Positions 42,379 to 53,735 of a stretch of 64,000 bases of DNA are shown here, one piece after another. Each line of letters starts with the position of its first letter. The stretch's first letter is position 1. The DNA comes from Leucocoprinus leucothites. Taxonomy: Eukaryota > Basidiomycota > Agaricomycetes > Agaricales > Agaricaceae. The notes under the pieces are model-generated. The model worked only from the letters and a program-made list of their open reading frames with translations. It was not told the DNA's origin and did no database searches. The stretch is taken from contig JAACJO010000008.1 in NCBI GenBank assembly GCA_013368445.1, positions 124,001 to 188,000 of the forward strand, in the 5' to 3' direction. A program made the position numbers and the translations under genes.

Positions 42379-43757
42379 TGTTACGGCCCAAATGGCATTA
42401 GCTGTGAAATCATTAAATTTGATGATATAGTCAATATATTGGGCGACTGTATAGACATTAAGGAACCCTGCTGTAAGACCCTAGTGTAACACACACACAC
42501 TTGCGAAAGCACAGCACACTCACGAAATGACCATTAATGATCAAGAGTAACAAGAGGCTACAGGATGATGTCGAGACTTAGTGAACACAGTTGGGATGTG
42601 TACCCTATGACCCTTTGTGATCTTAGCCTGTAACCTGGGTATTGATCTGGTCGAAGTCTTTCTCAAAAGAGCAATAATGGACTAACTAATTGGAGATCAA
42701 AGGCTTAGCCTTCTGATCCGGACAGGCACTTGTGCACATTCACAGAAGTCCTATCTTTTTAACATCACTACAGCAGAAGTATACCCTTTTGTGAAAGATG
42801 GAGAAATTCCACATGGGCACTGAATGACCCACTTGATTATAGAACCAGATTAGTGGAAACTAACAGGACACATCAGCACTTGACTACTGACTAGTAGACA
42901 TTGTTACGGTCAGGAACGAGCTTTCACAGAATAAGACAACCATCAGCAGTGATAGAGATCTCATAATATCAGAGGAGCAGGAGTAATCATGCCTTCACGA
43001 AAGGATGTGTCAGCACTTAAACCCCAAAGAAAACCCAGAGATATTCCTATTGGATAACCTTTCAATAAATCTCCTTTTGTTATCAACAATGTGTATGCGT
43101 CATCCATGTAATTACTCCTTTAGTACTTTCGTGAAACCAATATAAACCTTTCTTGAGCGTATAGTCTAGCAAGGAATCTCACCTGCTAAGGCTACACTTA
43201 GAGACTGTCCCACACAACATATCTGAGTGAGTAGTAAAAAGTGTATTGAGCACCCTTTGGTCATAGACCATTAAAGAATTGGAAAATACCTTTCAAGAAA
43301 GAACATTACTGTGAGATTCATATAAGTTCAGAGTGTGAAGAAGTCTGGAAAAGACTTATAAGCTGTATATTGCACCTAGTATCCAGGAGTGGTGCTAGTC
43401 AGTGTCAGTTGTATTGTGATAGTGCCAAGTGTTGGCAAAGGTGATGATTCGCAAATACCGGTCTATTACACTTATGCATTCTAAGGGACTTGTAGTTGTG
43501 CAGCATTGCATAACAGGGATCATCAAGTGTCTTTCATGAGCTGGTCATTCCATTACAAACTGGTCTACAGACAACTCCCATTATCTTTCATTATCAATCT
43601 TAGCACTTTCACGAAACATCTTTCTTTATTGATTAACCTCCCACGAACTTGTATTGAGTTTAGGAGTGTTGGTTGTTATTGTTATTAACATTACCTATCA
43701 TTCACTATCTGACTACATTCCCTTTATTATGTTAACAATCACATTTCTGCCTCTTCA
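42379..43757 (+). repeat. Solo LTR of Ty3-M in Ty3-C gag (1379 bp)
   Basis: The full LTR (TGTTACGGCCC to CTCTTCA) is flanked by atgt at 42375-42378 and 43758-43761. The gag frame reads across the empty site, confirming a 4-bp TSD. Such solo LTRs arise by LTR-LTR recombination that deletes the internal region. Confidence 0.9.
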
Positions 43758-44107
43758 ATGTACAATGAAGGACCAAGCAACACAGACAGAGATGTCTATG
43801 GTTCACTATACTCCCACATCATCAATAATGTTCTCACCAATGAGCAGAGAATTGCACTCAAGAGAGGAGAATGCTTCTTCTGCCACAAGAAAGGACATTT
43901 CGCTAAATCTTGTCTGGTAAGGAAGGTTTGGTTTAAGTCAAAAGGAAAGACAAACATGGGATTGAAGCAGATGCAGAAGTCCCAGTCCAAACCAAAACAA
44001 GGGAATCATAGACCTTTCAAGCCTAAAAGGAAAGATCTCAATGCCATGGTCTATGAAATAGATCAAGCTAGTGATGAAGATGATCCATTTCAAGAATACT
44101 CAAATGA

Positions 44108-44114
44108 AAATTTT
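44108..44114 (+). promoter_or_regulatory. Canonical -1 ribosomal frameshift site, gag to pol
   Basis: A AAT TTT (X XXY YYZ) sits directly before the gag stop TGA (44115-44117). A -1 slip at TTT continues as TTG AGT ACT, which is precisely the start of the pol frame at 44114. I have not established a downstream pseudoknot. Confidence 0.75.
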
Positions 44115-47100
44115 TGAGTACTCATGAAGATCAGATAGACGTCATTGATCTTCAATCAAACAAAGAATTAACAGTACATGTACCTATATTGCTCCATACA
44201 ACTAGAGCAAAACACAACCTACGAGCACTACTCAATTCAGGAGCTAGTGGAGAATTTATCGACCCACAACTAGTTGATACCTACAACTTGCCAAAATTCA
44301 AAATGAAAAAGGCAATCAAAATCCATAATGCTGATGGAACACAAAACCTATCAGGAAGTTGTACTTACTATACAAAATTAAAAATAGAAGTGAACAACAA
44401 GATTATGACAATTTCCCCAAGAATAGTCAAACTTGGATCAAACCAACTATTCTTAGGAATCACATGGTTAAAGAGATTCAATCCCAATGTTGATTGGCAG
44501 AAACTGTCATTACATTGGCAAGATGAAAACTCTCACACAATCAAATTAACTAAAGTGAAAGCTGATTCCATCAATCAGTTATATTATGAAATCAATGTGA
44601 AGTCTAACACATCACAACAACTTCACAACTCAGCTACTAAACCTAAACAGGAATCAAACCCTGTGAAAGCTGTACCAAAGAAATTTCATCAGTTTCTCAA
44701 AGTCTTCAACAAAGATGAATCTGAGAAATTACCACCCAGACATCCTTGGGATCATAAAATCGAGACTATACCCGAATTTGAACCCAAATGCATGCCAGTT
44801 TATCACCTGACACCCCAGGAGAGAACCGAACTTGACAAGTTTATTTCTGAAAACCTACAAAAGGGATATATTCGGAAATCCAAGTCACCTATGGCCTCTT
44901 CTTTCTTCTTTGTAGGAAAGAAAGGAGGAGACTTACACCCATGTCAAGACTATCAATTCCTTAACAAGAATACGATAAAGAATGCTCACCCAATACCAAG
45001 CATATCACGAATCATGGATAAACTCAAAGGATCTAATTGGTTTACCAAGTTAGATGTCCAACTCAGATACAACAATGTCCAAATCCATGAGGGACATGAA
45101 TGGAAAGCAGCATTCCGCACCCCTAATGGGTTATACGAACCTACAGTTATGTTCTTTGGAATGACAAATTCACCTGCTACTTTCCAATCCATGATGGATC
45201 ACATATTCAAAGACCTTACTGAAAAAGGCGGAGTTATTATCTACATGGATGACATCCTTATCCATGCAAAAACAAAAGAACAACTTGAAAGACTTACTAA
45301 ACAAGTCTTGAAGATTCTACAACAGAACGAGTTGTATTTAAAGACTGAGAAATGCGAATTCGAGAAGCAACGTCTAGAGTATCTCAGAGTTATCATAACT
45401 CCTGACTCTATTGAGATGGACCTAGTCAAATTAAAGGGTATACAGGATTGGCCTGTACCCAAGTCTGTCCGAAATATCAGACAGTTTATTGGTTTCTGCA
45501 ATTTCTATCGCAAATTCATCCACAACTTCTCAGCTATCGCGCAACCACTTAATGCATTACTTTGCAAAACAACGAAATTTGAATGGAACCCAGAAGCACA
45601 GAAAAGCTTTGAGAAGCTCAAGGAACAATTCCTTAAGCAACCTATACTACAAATAGTTGATGAATCAAAGCCATTTGAAATCAAATGTGATGCTTCTGCA
45701 TTTGCTACTGGTGCAGTACTACTCCAAAGAGATTCAAATGGAGATAAGCACCCTGTGGCTTACTATTCACAAACCCTTAACCCTGCAGAATGAAACTATC
45801 ATGTGTCCAACCAAGAATTCCTCGCTATTATTAGAGCATTAAAGGAATGGTGACACTACCTAGAAGGATCAGCGCACCCTATCATTATATGGTCTGATCA
45901 CGAGAATCTCACCAGATAGTGAGAACCACAACAATTAAATCAAAGACAAGCCAGATGGATGCTATACATGACATGCTTCCATTACTCCATAAAGCATCTG
46001 GCTGGTAATAAAAATACTCTTGCTGATGCATTGAGTAGAAGACCAGACCTAGTTCCAGATGGAAAGGATAATGAAGATCTTGTCGCAATACCATCAGAAA
46101 AGTTCATTAACTTCCTTTCTAAGGAAATTAAAGAAGAAATTAAAAATAAACAAGAGAAGATCGCCCCATCTGAAAGATTTACAGAAGATGATGGCATTTA
46201 TAAATATCAGGGAAGACCTGTGATACCTAAAGATGCTGAACTAAAAAGAAGACTTCTACAATGTGTACATGATCATGAGACATCAGGACACCCAGGAATA
46301 GCCGAGACATTCCATAAACTATCTAAATTAGTTTACTGGCCAGGAATGAACACATATGTTCAGAACTACATAAAAGGATGCCCTATTTGTCAACAGTACA
46401 AAATCAACCATCATCCGGTTAAACCACCAATGCAACCAATTAAAGGCCCTTCTTCCACAAGGCCCTTTTCCCAAATATCCATGGATCTTATCACAGATCT
46501 ACCACCTGATGACAGATATGATTGTATATTGTCCATAGTGGACCATGGACTTATGAAAGGGATAATCCTAACTCTGACAAAGAAGACAGTAAATGCTGAT
46601 GGCATTGCTGAAATTCTTATTGACAAAGTATTTTCAAAATACGGAACACCCAACAAAATAATCTCAGATTGAGATCCACGATTTGCTGCTAAATCGATGC
46701 AAAAATTATACGAAAAACTCAATATTACACCAGCCCTGTCTACAGCATATCATCCACAGACAGATGGTACTACTGAAAGGTACAACCAAGAAATCAAGTT
46801 TTACTTAGCAGTTTACACATCACAAAATCTGACCATATGGAAATGAGCACTTCCAATGATTGAATTTGTGTACAATACAAAACCCCATTCTGGAAGAAAA
46901 CACTCACCATACGAATTAATACTGGGATATAACCCACAAGCATTCATCTCAGATAAAGAGACAGACACACCTTCTATCAATGAGAAGTCCTTATTTTTAG
47001 AACAAGTTCGAGAAGTAGCTCTAGAGGCACATGAACGAACATGTCTCATGATGGCTCAATGAAAGAACCAACCATGGATGCCATTCAAAGTAGGAGACCG

Positions 47101-47524
47101 AGTTTGGTTAGATAACCAAAATCTCCCTTTGCCCTATGCTTCTAAGAAGCTCAACCAAAGAAGAGAAGGTCCATTTACTATTATTAGAATGACCTCTCCA
47201 GTCAACTACAAACTCAGACTACCACCAAAGTGGAAAATTCACAACAAGTTCTATGCTTCACTTCTCATGCCAGTAACTGAAAATGACATTTATGGGAAAC
47301 ATAACCCTAAACCACCACCTGTTCTTGTCTCAGGAGAAGAACAATACGAAGTCAAAGCAGTCCTAAATCATAGAACTCGCAAACTATGCTCAGGAACAAA
47401 AATAGAATATCTAATTCATTGGAAAGGATATGGACCTACTGAAGACTCATGGGAACCAGAGAAAAATCTTGAAAATTCAAAAGAAATTATTCAAGAGTAT
47501 AAAACCCAGCACAATCTCTCTTAA
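44114..47524 (+). pseudogene. Ty3-C pol: protease, RT, RNase H, integrase, chromodomain
   Basis: One frame holds all domains. The protease at about 44190-44470 has LNSGAS where LDSGAS is expected (AAT at 44234-44236), so the catalytic Asp is lost. RT has YMDD at 45242-45253; RNase H follows (KCDASAFATGAVL). Integrase has HHCC residues (H..H, CPICQQ) and DDE residues (SMDLITDLP; GTPNKIISD; TTERYNQ). A chromodomain lies at 47345-47500 (YLIHWKGYGPTEDSWEPEKNL). About seven stops interrupt the frame (45791, 45852, two near 45918, 46670, 46844, 47060), most of them TGA. Chromodomains guide integration to histone-marked chromatin. Confidence 0.9.
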
Positions 47525-47539
47525 CATTCCCCAGCTTCA

Positions 47540-48580
47540 ATGACTACTTCAGAAGTCAGTGAACAACCAACAGTACCAGTCTTTGGAACTATTATTTGCG
47601 AATCACCCTCACCTCTTACCCCTCCTACTACACCGACCAACACTATTGATGATGCAAACAAGGTCGAAGAAAGTCCTGGTCTTGCCCCATTGCAAGAACA
47701 AGGCACCACTTCCCCTGCCGGAGATAGTGCAGGCAGAGACACTAGTGGTGAAAACTCTTCATCCTATAAGGAGAATGCCACCCTATAATGTGTATTTCTT
47801 CGAGAACAGACAGCTGTTGACTTTCTGTCTGCCTACGGCAGCAATCCTAGACTCACTTCATATGTCTACAACATCGGGAATCACCTTGATGCTCTCACTT
47901 CTGCAAGAAGTGAATATAAGTGTCTCCAGGAAGAAATGGACTTCCATCTTAGTAACCTGGCACACCATATCCCTAGGGGTCCCTATACTCAGAACATCGT
48001 CTGATGCATCCAACGCACTGACCTGGATGGAGATTACTTCACTATGCTCAAGCATCAACAAGCTCCAGAGCAACGTGCACAGAATTCTGAGCATGCCTCA
48101 GCTGATGACAAGGGAGAAAATTCCCCACCTAGCATCAAACCTCAGCAATGTCATGATGTGGCTACACACAATGCCATATTACCGAGTATACTCCCTCCAA
48201 TGCCTACTAATGAGCCTCCTCGAAATACCAATCAAGACACGACTTGGTCTGGATGTACTAGTCGAACCTGCGACATATGTCATGGAGTGGGTCATATCAA
48301 GATGCTTTGCCCAGGATATCATTGCACCTGGTGCAACACTTTCACCCCCAGCCATTTCACCAAGTATTGTTCCCAAAATCCTTATAAAGGAATTGCTCGA
48401 CGGGATCTACCCCCAGTTGCCCTGACAGCACTTTCTATTACCAAGGGAGTTGATGCCACCAAGGCTCTTGCTCTGCAGTCCATCACCGAGTCTACCAGAG
48501 TACAGCCCCGCCAGTCCAGTGTACCAACCAGCAATCATGGCACCCCCATCACCGATGTCAATGGACTTCGATCCAAATGA
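47540..48580 (+). pseudogene. Ty3-C ORF3: downstream zinc-knuckle protein, two stops
   Basis: It begins 16 bases after pol. One frame of about 346 codons encodes a Thr/Pro-rich N-terminus, a conserved segment (VDFLSAYGSNPRLTSYVYN, then LDALTSARSEYKCLQEEMDF) and a double Cys/His module (CDICHGVGHIKMLC then CTWCNTFTPSHFTKYC, 48270-48370). TAA at 47786-47788 and TGA at 48001-48003 break it. The frame choice rests on the conserved Cys/His spacing and on the fit across both stops. It is not gag, since gag has its own knuckle upstream; its role is unknown. Confidence 0.6.
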
Positions 48581-48939
48581 CATAGTCCAACACTCACGGC
48601 CGTTAACACCACCACTCTCAGCCCCACCTACAACCCTCCTTTTATGCTGTGATGAGGCCATAAACCTGCACCACAAGGAAGACAGTATGGTCGTCTCCAG
48701 ACCTCAGTCCATTCCTCCCATCCAAACCATCGAGGATGTAGTCCAAGCAAATGTCCCCATCATGGTTGAACTTCTTGCATCTATGAAGGAGACCACCCCC
48801 TTACACCCCCATATGAAGATGGCAATTACAAATCTCATTATGATAATGAAGCCAACTTCAACATAGATGGTAAAGGTAATTTACCTTAGTGACTTAGATA
48901 GTTACTAAGATGTGGACATCTTAGCTAGGAAAGGGATAA

Positions 48940-49503
48940 TGTTATGTATATTGATTATATCTAGCATTTGTTCCATCTACAATACGAAGTCGATATTAGC
49001 TTTACTTAAGTAATATCACAATTATGTTTTCATCTTATTGTTCTTGTATTTTCTAGTTTGTTTTGACTTATTTACTTTGCCTCATTATGACCTATTATGA
49101 CTTGTTTGGTTTTGTTTATCTTTTGATGACATGTGATTATTAAATATAGCTGTACTATATTTGGACTTACCTTGTGATCGATCAGATGGACAAAGAAGAA
49201 CTTCTAAAGCTTCTTTGACAGATTGCGTCTTATATAGTTTAATTAGTGTTAAGGAAGCTGTACACTTCTCTTCTTTCATTAGAAACCCTTAGCCCTAGTT
49301 AATAATAGATACAGACTTGTATCGTATATAAGTTGTTGACATCTACCAAGGAGAAACATCATTTCTACTTGGTTAGGTGGAGACTCAATACAAGCCTTTA
49401 TCTATACAAAGTCAAATTGAAACTTAAGTCATTAAGATCTCAATTACCAAAGTCTTACTATTATAATTGCTGTATTATAACTCTGACTTAGTAAACGACT
49501 TTG
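48940..49503 (+). repeat. Ty3-C 3' LTR, left part
   Basis: It starts TGTTATGTATATTG after a purine tract (aggaaaggga, 48927-48936). It is interrupted by Ty3-M copy b at 49508 with the target ttgc and continues at 63308-63389. The uninterrupted 5' LTR around 38270 (tttgttgcttactg) shows the empty site. Confidence 0.9.
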
Positions 49504-49507
49504 TTGC

Positions 49508-50169
49508 TGAAGAGGCAGAAATGAGATTGTTAATGTAATAAAGGAAATGTAGTCAGATAGTGAATGATAAGTAACATTAATAACAATAACAACCAACACT
49601 CCTAAACTCAATACAAGTTTATGGGAGGTTAATCAATAAAGAACGATATTTTGTGAAAGCACTAAGATTGATAATGAAAGATAATGGGAGTTGTCTGTAG
49701 ACCAGTTTGTAATGGAATGACCAGTTCACGAAAGACACTCGACGATCCCTGTTATGCAACACTGCACAACTACAAGTCCCTTAGAATGCAGAAGTGTAAT
49801 AGACCGGTATTCGCGAATTGTCACCTTCGCCAACACTTGGCACTATCACAATACAACTGACACTGACTAGCACCACTTCTGGATACTAGGTGCAATATAC
49901 AGCTTATAAGTCTTTTCCAGACTTCTTCACACTCTGAACTTATATGAATCTCACAGTAATGTTCTTTCTCAAAAGGTGCTTTCCAATTCTTTAATGGTCT
50001 ATGACCAAAGGGTGCTTAATACACTTTTTACTACTCACTCAGATATGTTGTGTGGGACAGTCTCTAAGTGTAGCCTTAGCAGGTGAGATTCCTTGCTAGA
50101 CTATATGCTCGAGAAAGGTTTATATTGGTTTCATGAAAGTACTAAAGGAGTAATTACATGGATGACACA
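49508..50169 (-). repeat. Ty3-M 3' LTR fragment (copy b)
   Basis: It matches the last 660 bp of the LTR at about 35640-36302 in reverse orientation, ending at the TA beside Tc1-B. The first 700 bp of the LTR are missing. Confidence 0.88.
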
Positions 50170-50171
50170 TA

Positions 50172-51764
50172 CAGTGGCTCAAAAAACTGTCCCAATGTTT
50201 TCGCATTTTGGACATATTTGCTAATACCAGGGCAGATATATGGCCTAGCATCCTGAAAATATTCACACAGGTACTTTGACATATTGGGCGCATATATTCC
50301 CATGATCACATGACCTTGTCCATCAATGAATTAATAATTAATTATCGAAAATATCTACTCATTGGGACAGTTTTTTGACCCTCTGTTATCTACCTACTCA
50401 ATACTTTGTATGACCTCCTCTTGCCCTGATAACTGCCTCAATCCTTCTGGGCATGCTTTCTATCAGCCTTTGGCACCTTTCTGCCGGAATCTTATTCCAC
50501 TCCTCTACTAGCCTCTCCCACAATTCAAATACTCCCTTGGGTGGTCTTTCATATGCCTTCAGCTGGTCCTTCAGGTAGGTCCAGAGGTGTTCAATGGGAT
50601 TTAGGTCAGGGGATTGTGCAGGCCATGGTAGAACTTGAATGTTGTTGTCCACAAACCATTGTTGTCCCAGTTTTGAGGTGTGTTTTGGGTCATTATCCTG
50701 CTGGAATATCCTCTCCTCCTCCTCCATCTCCAACTTTTCAAAGCTTTCCACCACCCCATTGTCCAAAATCTCGCAGTATTGCACTGCATCCATATTCCCT
50801 TGAACCTCTATCAGCTTTCCTACCCCATTCCACCCCATACACCCCCACACCATCATGTTACCACCTCCTCCATGTTTGACAGTAGGGAGAGTGGTCCTAT
50901 CTGACAGTGGTTCCCCCCTCTCCTTCCAGGTATACACCTTTCCATCTGACCCAATCCTGTTGATCTTTGTTTCATCTGTCCACAACACCCTCTTCCAGTC
51001 CTCCACTGTCCAATTCCTATGTTCATGTGCAAAGTCAAGGCGTTCCTCACGATGTCGCTTTTTGAGTAGAGGTTGTTTGATCTTGGTTACAGAGCGAAAT
51101 CCATTATCCTGAAGGGTATTTCTGACAGTTTGGGGTGTGACAGGGTCAGACAGAGTAGAGTTAATGAAAGTTGTAGCCTGGACAGCATTGTCTAGCTTTC
51201 CAGAGGTTATTTGGTGAATTATTGCTTTTTTATCACAAGGAGAAAGCTTGGAAGGACGTCCTCCCTTGTTGTTTTCCTTGTCCCCATCAACTTCTTTCTT
51301 GATCCTCCCAACAGTAGACTTTCCTAGACCAGTTTTATGTTCAATCTGGCACAAGGAATAGCCATCTTTGAGAAGAGAAGTGACTTGGGAGTATTGGGTA
51401 GAGGAGATAGCTTTCATGATGTAGTGGCAGGAAGAAAGACAGTTGTAGCCATCTCAACATGTCAACCAAGGTCACATGATCTTGTTTATTACTCCCACGC
51501 CTGCCCTGATGCTCCCCTGGCATGTTACAAGGTAGATACTGGGAGGCTGACAGGGGGTCAAAAAACTGTCCCAATGAGTAGATATTTTCGATAATTAATT
51601 ATTAATTCATTGATGGACAAGGTCATGTGATCATGGGAATATATGCGCCCAATATGTCAAGGTACCTGTGTGAATATTTTCAGGATGCTAGGCCATATAT
51701 CTGCCCTGGTATTAGCAAATATGTCCAAAATGCGAAAACATTGGGACAGTTTTTTGAGCCACTG
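50172..51764 (-). mobile_element. Tc1-B: Tc1/mariner transposon with intact transposase
   Basis: This 1593-bp element has about 210-bp inverted repeats and TA on both sides (50170-50171, 51765-51766). Its left flank belongs to the Ty3-M LTR and its right flank to an intron of gene A, sites 3 kb apart in copy a. It therefore sits at a deletion junction. Confidence 0.92.
50398..51417 (-). CDS. Tc1-family transposase, intact (339 aa)
   Basis: This is a cut-and-paste transposase. Residues 1-110 form the paired helix-turn-helix DNA-binding region with a GGRPSK basic motif at 52-57. The catalytic core has D148 (WTDET), D241 (QQDND) and E276 (NPIEH), with 34 residues between the last two, i.e. DD34E as in Tc1. 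The length is normal for the family. The ends are well kept, and the two sibling copies A and C are both broken, so this is the only candidate source of transposase here. It would act on the terminal repeats of all three copies. Confidence 0.93.
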   Translation of the reverse strand: MKAISSTQYSQVTSLLKDGYSLCQIEHKTGLGKSTVGRIKKEVDGDKENNKGGRPSKLSPCDKKAIIHQITSGKLDNAVQATTFINSTLSDPVTPQTVRNTLQDNGFRSVTKIKQPLLKKRHREERLDFAHEHRNWTVEDWKRVLWTDETKINRIGSDGKVYTWKERGEPLSDRTTLPTVKHGGGGNMMVWGCMGWNGVGKLIEVQGNMDAVQYCEILDNGVVESFEKLEMEEEERIFQQDNDPKHTSKLGQQWFVDNNIQVLPWPAQSPDLNPIEHLWTYLKDQLKAYERPPKGVFELWERLVEEWNKIPAERCQRLIESMPRRIEAVIRARGGHTKY

Positions 51765-51814
51765 TACTCCTTTCATCTGGCCTTTCACTGATTATTGGTT
51801 ATTCTCTACTACAG

Positions 51815-52757
51815 GTCATAACTTGATTAGGGAGTTTGGAATGGAGGCAGGACACCCTTTCTTGGGAGTCTGCCCTCACTTTTTTGCTCCTTCTTCATTG
51901 ACCAACTTAGTAGTTTTCTCTCCTCTTTCTTTTAGGGCTGTCACTGACCCTTCTTCTGCTTTTTAGGGTCCTGCTGGCAAACTTAAATGTCTATACTACA
52001 TTACCAAGTGCCTAGACAAGTGTGTCGCTTCTGACCCTCAACTCCGTACTTCTAAGACTGCCACGCATGCTAAATCCTTCCAACTCCTTGATGGCATGTT
52101 ACCCTGTGTGCAGTACAAGGACAAGAAATCAGCGCATTGTACTCATCAGAAGCCTGCTGAGCTATGGAACTTCTGGGCTGAACAACTTCGCCTGGCCACT
52201 CTTACCAGCAACTCCTGTAAGTCCTTACATTCCTTATCTATTTTTACTTTTTCATGTCGTATCTGATTACTTTCCTAGATCTTATATCTCATCTTTGTGC
52301 CCTGGCTGTTGGTTGGGACTTAGTGGAAGCTGGCCAGCACAGTTACAAGTTGGCACTCGCAAGCTATCAAGCACAGGTATCGGAATTTGCAGATGAACTC
52401 CTCGTCATGGAGGAGTACTTTTCTCCCAACCCCAATTACTGGGTTGATAGCAAGTTAGTTTCCGATGAGGCTACCCATGCCGCCATCTTCACTGCTACTC
52501 GTCAGGCCATTTCTGCTCCAGGGGGCCTTTCTCCTCATGATACTGCGAGCAATCTGCTCAGTGCTCACAATACCTTCATCCATTCCCTTCATGATCAGAT
52601 CGGTGAAGAAGGCTGTTCTCTTCCCCTTCCATGCCCCTTAACTTGGGCTGATCATCATACCCCAGTTGCTGCTGGTTTGTCTCGCAATTTGTCTCCTGTC
52701 CCCACTACCAAGTCTAGGGGTAAGACCCATGCTAAAGGTAAGACTTGTGGCAACTAG
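51815..52757 (+). pseudogene. Ty3-M antisense gene A (copy b), exons 6-8 only
   Basis: The exons are 51815-51909, 51967-52216 and 52279-52757, with the same borders and lengths (95, 250, 479) as in copy a. Exons 1-5 were deleted together with part of the LTR. Two Cys of the putative zinc module are now Tyr (TAC for TGC), consistent with G-to-A decay. The end is intact to the stop. The interval 52758-53648 has no gene I can support. Confidence 0.72.
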
Positions 52758-53648
52758 ATTAACTATTTTTCTATCATTTCTTGGGGATCTTCTCTCTAGT
52801 GGAGGTACTCTAGCTAGCCATCCCTTTGTGCAAATTCATCCTCCTCCCTAGACTATTTCTTCCTTCTTTTTAGTCACTGGCCCTTCCTTTCTAGCTAGCT
52901 TCTTCAGTTCCTGTTATATGTCCATTCTTCTTGTTGTACTTGCTAGCTAGGATTCCTTGTACTTTTGTGTGATTGTGATCATTCTAGTGTCTTGCTCCCT
53001 TGTTTTTGGTGTGAACCCTCCTTAAGTCAAGATTCCAACCACTTCTCTTCTCCGAGTTTGCTGTTTTCTATTCTGGGTGACCCTTCTGAGTAACTTTGGT
53101 TAAGTAATCAACTTTGGTTAATATTTGACACATTATATCTACCTCTTTTGATGTGCTGTTATCTCCAAACATTGATCTTCTAGTGTGATTCTGATCCGTT
53201 GTGTGATTTAGTGGCTTTTTCCACAGAACCAGCTTAGGACAATTGTGCAGAAACCTGCATTTACTCTGTTTACCAGCCCTCTCCCCCCCACTATAATAGA
53301 TCATGTCCTCACAAGACCATCATAGTGGCAGAAGTCCTTAGTGATACCAAATTAGGCAGTTTTTGCCTTAATCAATATCTGCTCATCCCTTAAAAATCCG
53401 TTTGAAATTTGCCTGGAGCCAGTCTATGCTCCATCACATTCACGAATGGTCCTACTTTTCACTGCTCTTCTGCAATGTGGGTACCATCCACTCTGACACT
53501 GTCCTTCTGACTGCAATTTTTATAAGTGCTGGATTTTCCACCCCACTGCACCTCTGCATGCCTTAGCATTATTGCTGGAATCTGCTCAGAGTCCAAGTAG
53601 ATGCCTTCATGAACATTTTCATTCCCTATTGGCAGAGGTGGGCTTGGA

Positions 53649-53656
53649 TATAAAAG
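53649..53656 (+). promoter_or_regulatory. TATA box of gene B (copy b)
   Basis: TATAAAAG lies about 80 bp upstream of the ATG at 53736 and is identical to copy a. The short pyrimidine-rich leader between box and ATG is also conserved. Confidence 0.65.
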
Positions 53657-53735
53657 CCTTCTTTTTCATCGCACTTTCTCTCATTCTCGAAACCTTGGCT
53701 TTGAGACACAGTCTGCTCCACTCTCTTGCTCCAAC

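Larger units (their letters stand above)
38912..44117 (+). pseudogene. Ty3-C gag, interrupted by Tc1-A and a solo LTR
   Basis: The frame runs from before 38912 to 40709, then 42304-42378 and 43762-44117. An N-terminal helical part and an acidic stretch (EADEDDEEEEDKEG) are followed by a Pro/Gly-rich segment, the capsid domain (FDGNPSYYRPWMAKVKLY; GLLDGAAKLWQQDY; FDQFKNVLEQSF) and a CxxCx4Hx4C knuckle (CFFCHKKGHFAKSC, near 43870). Stops include TAA at 38909, TAA near 39969 and TGA at 40282 and near 40363; the last two are at positions where Trp is expected. The start codon is unclear because of the early stop. Gag ends at TGA 44115-44117, overlapping pol. Confidence 0.8.

Noticed and set aside
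47559..48425. Alternative 288-codon frame for ORF3
   Set aside because: It lacks the Cys/His spacing. The frame starting at 47540 keeps conserved segments on both sides of its two stops.
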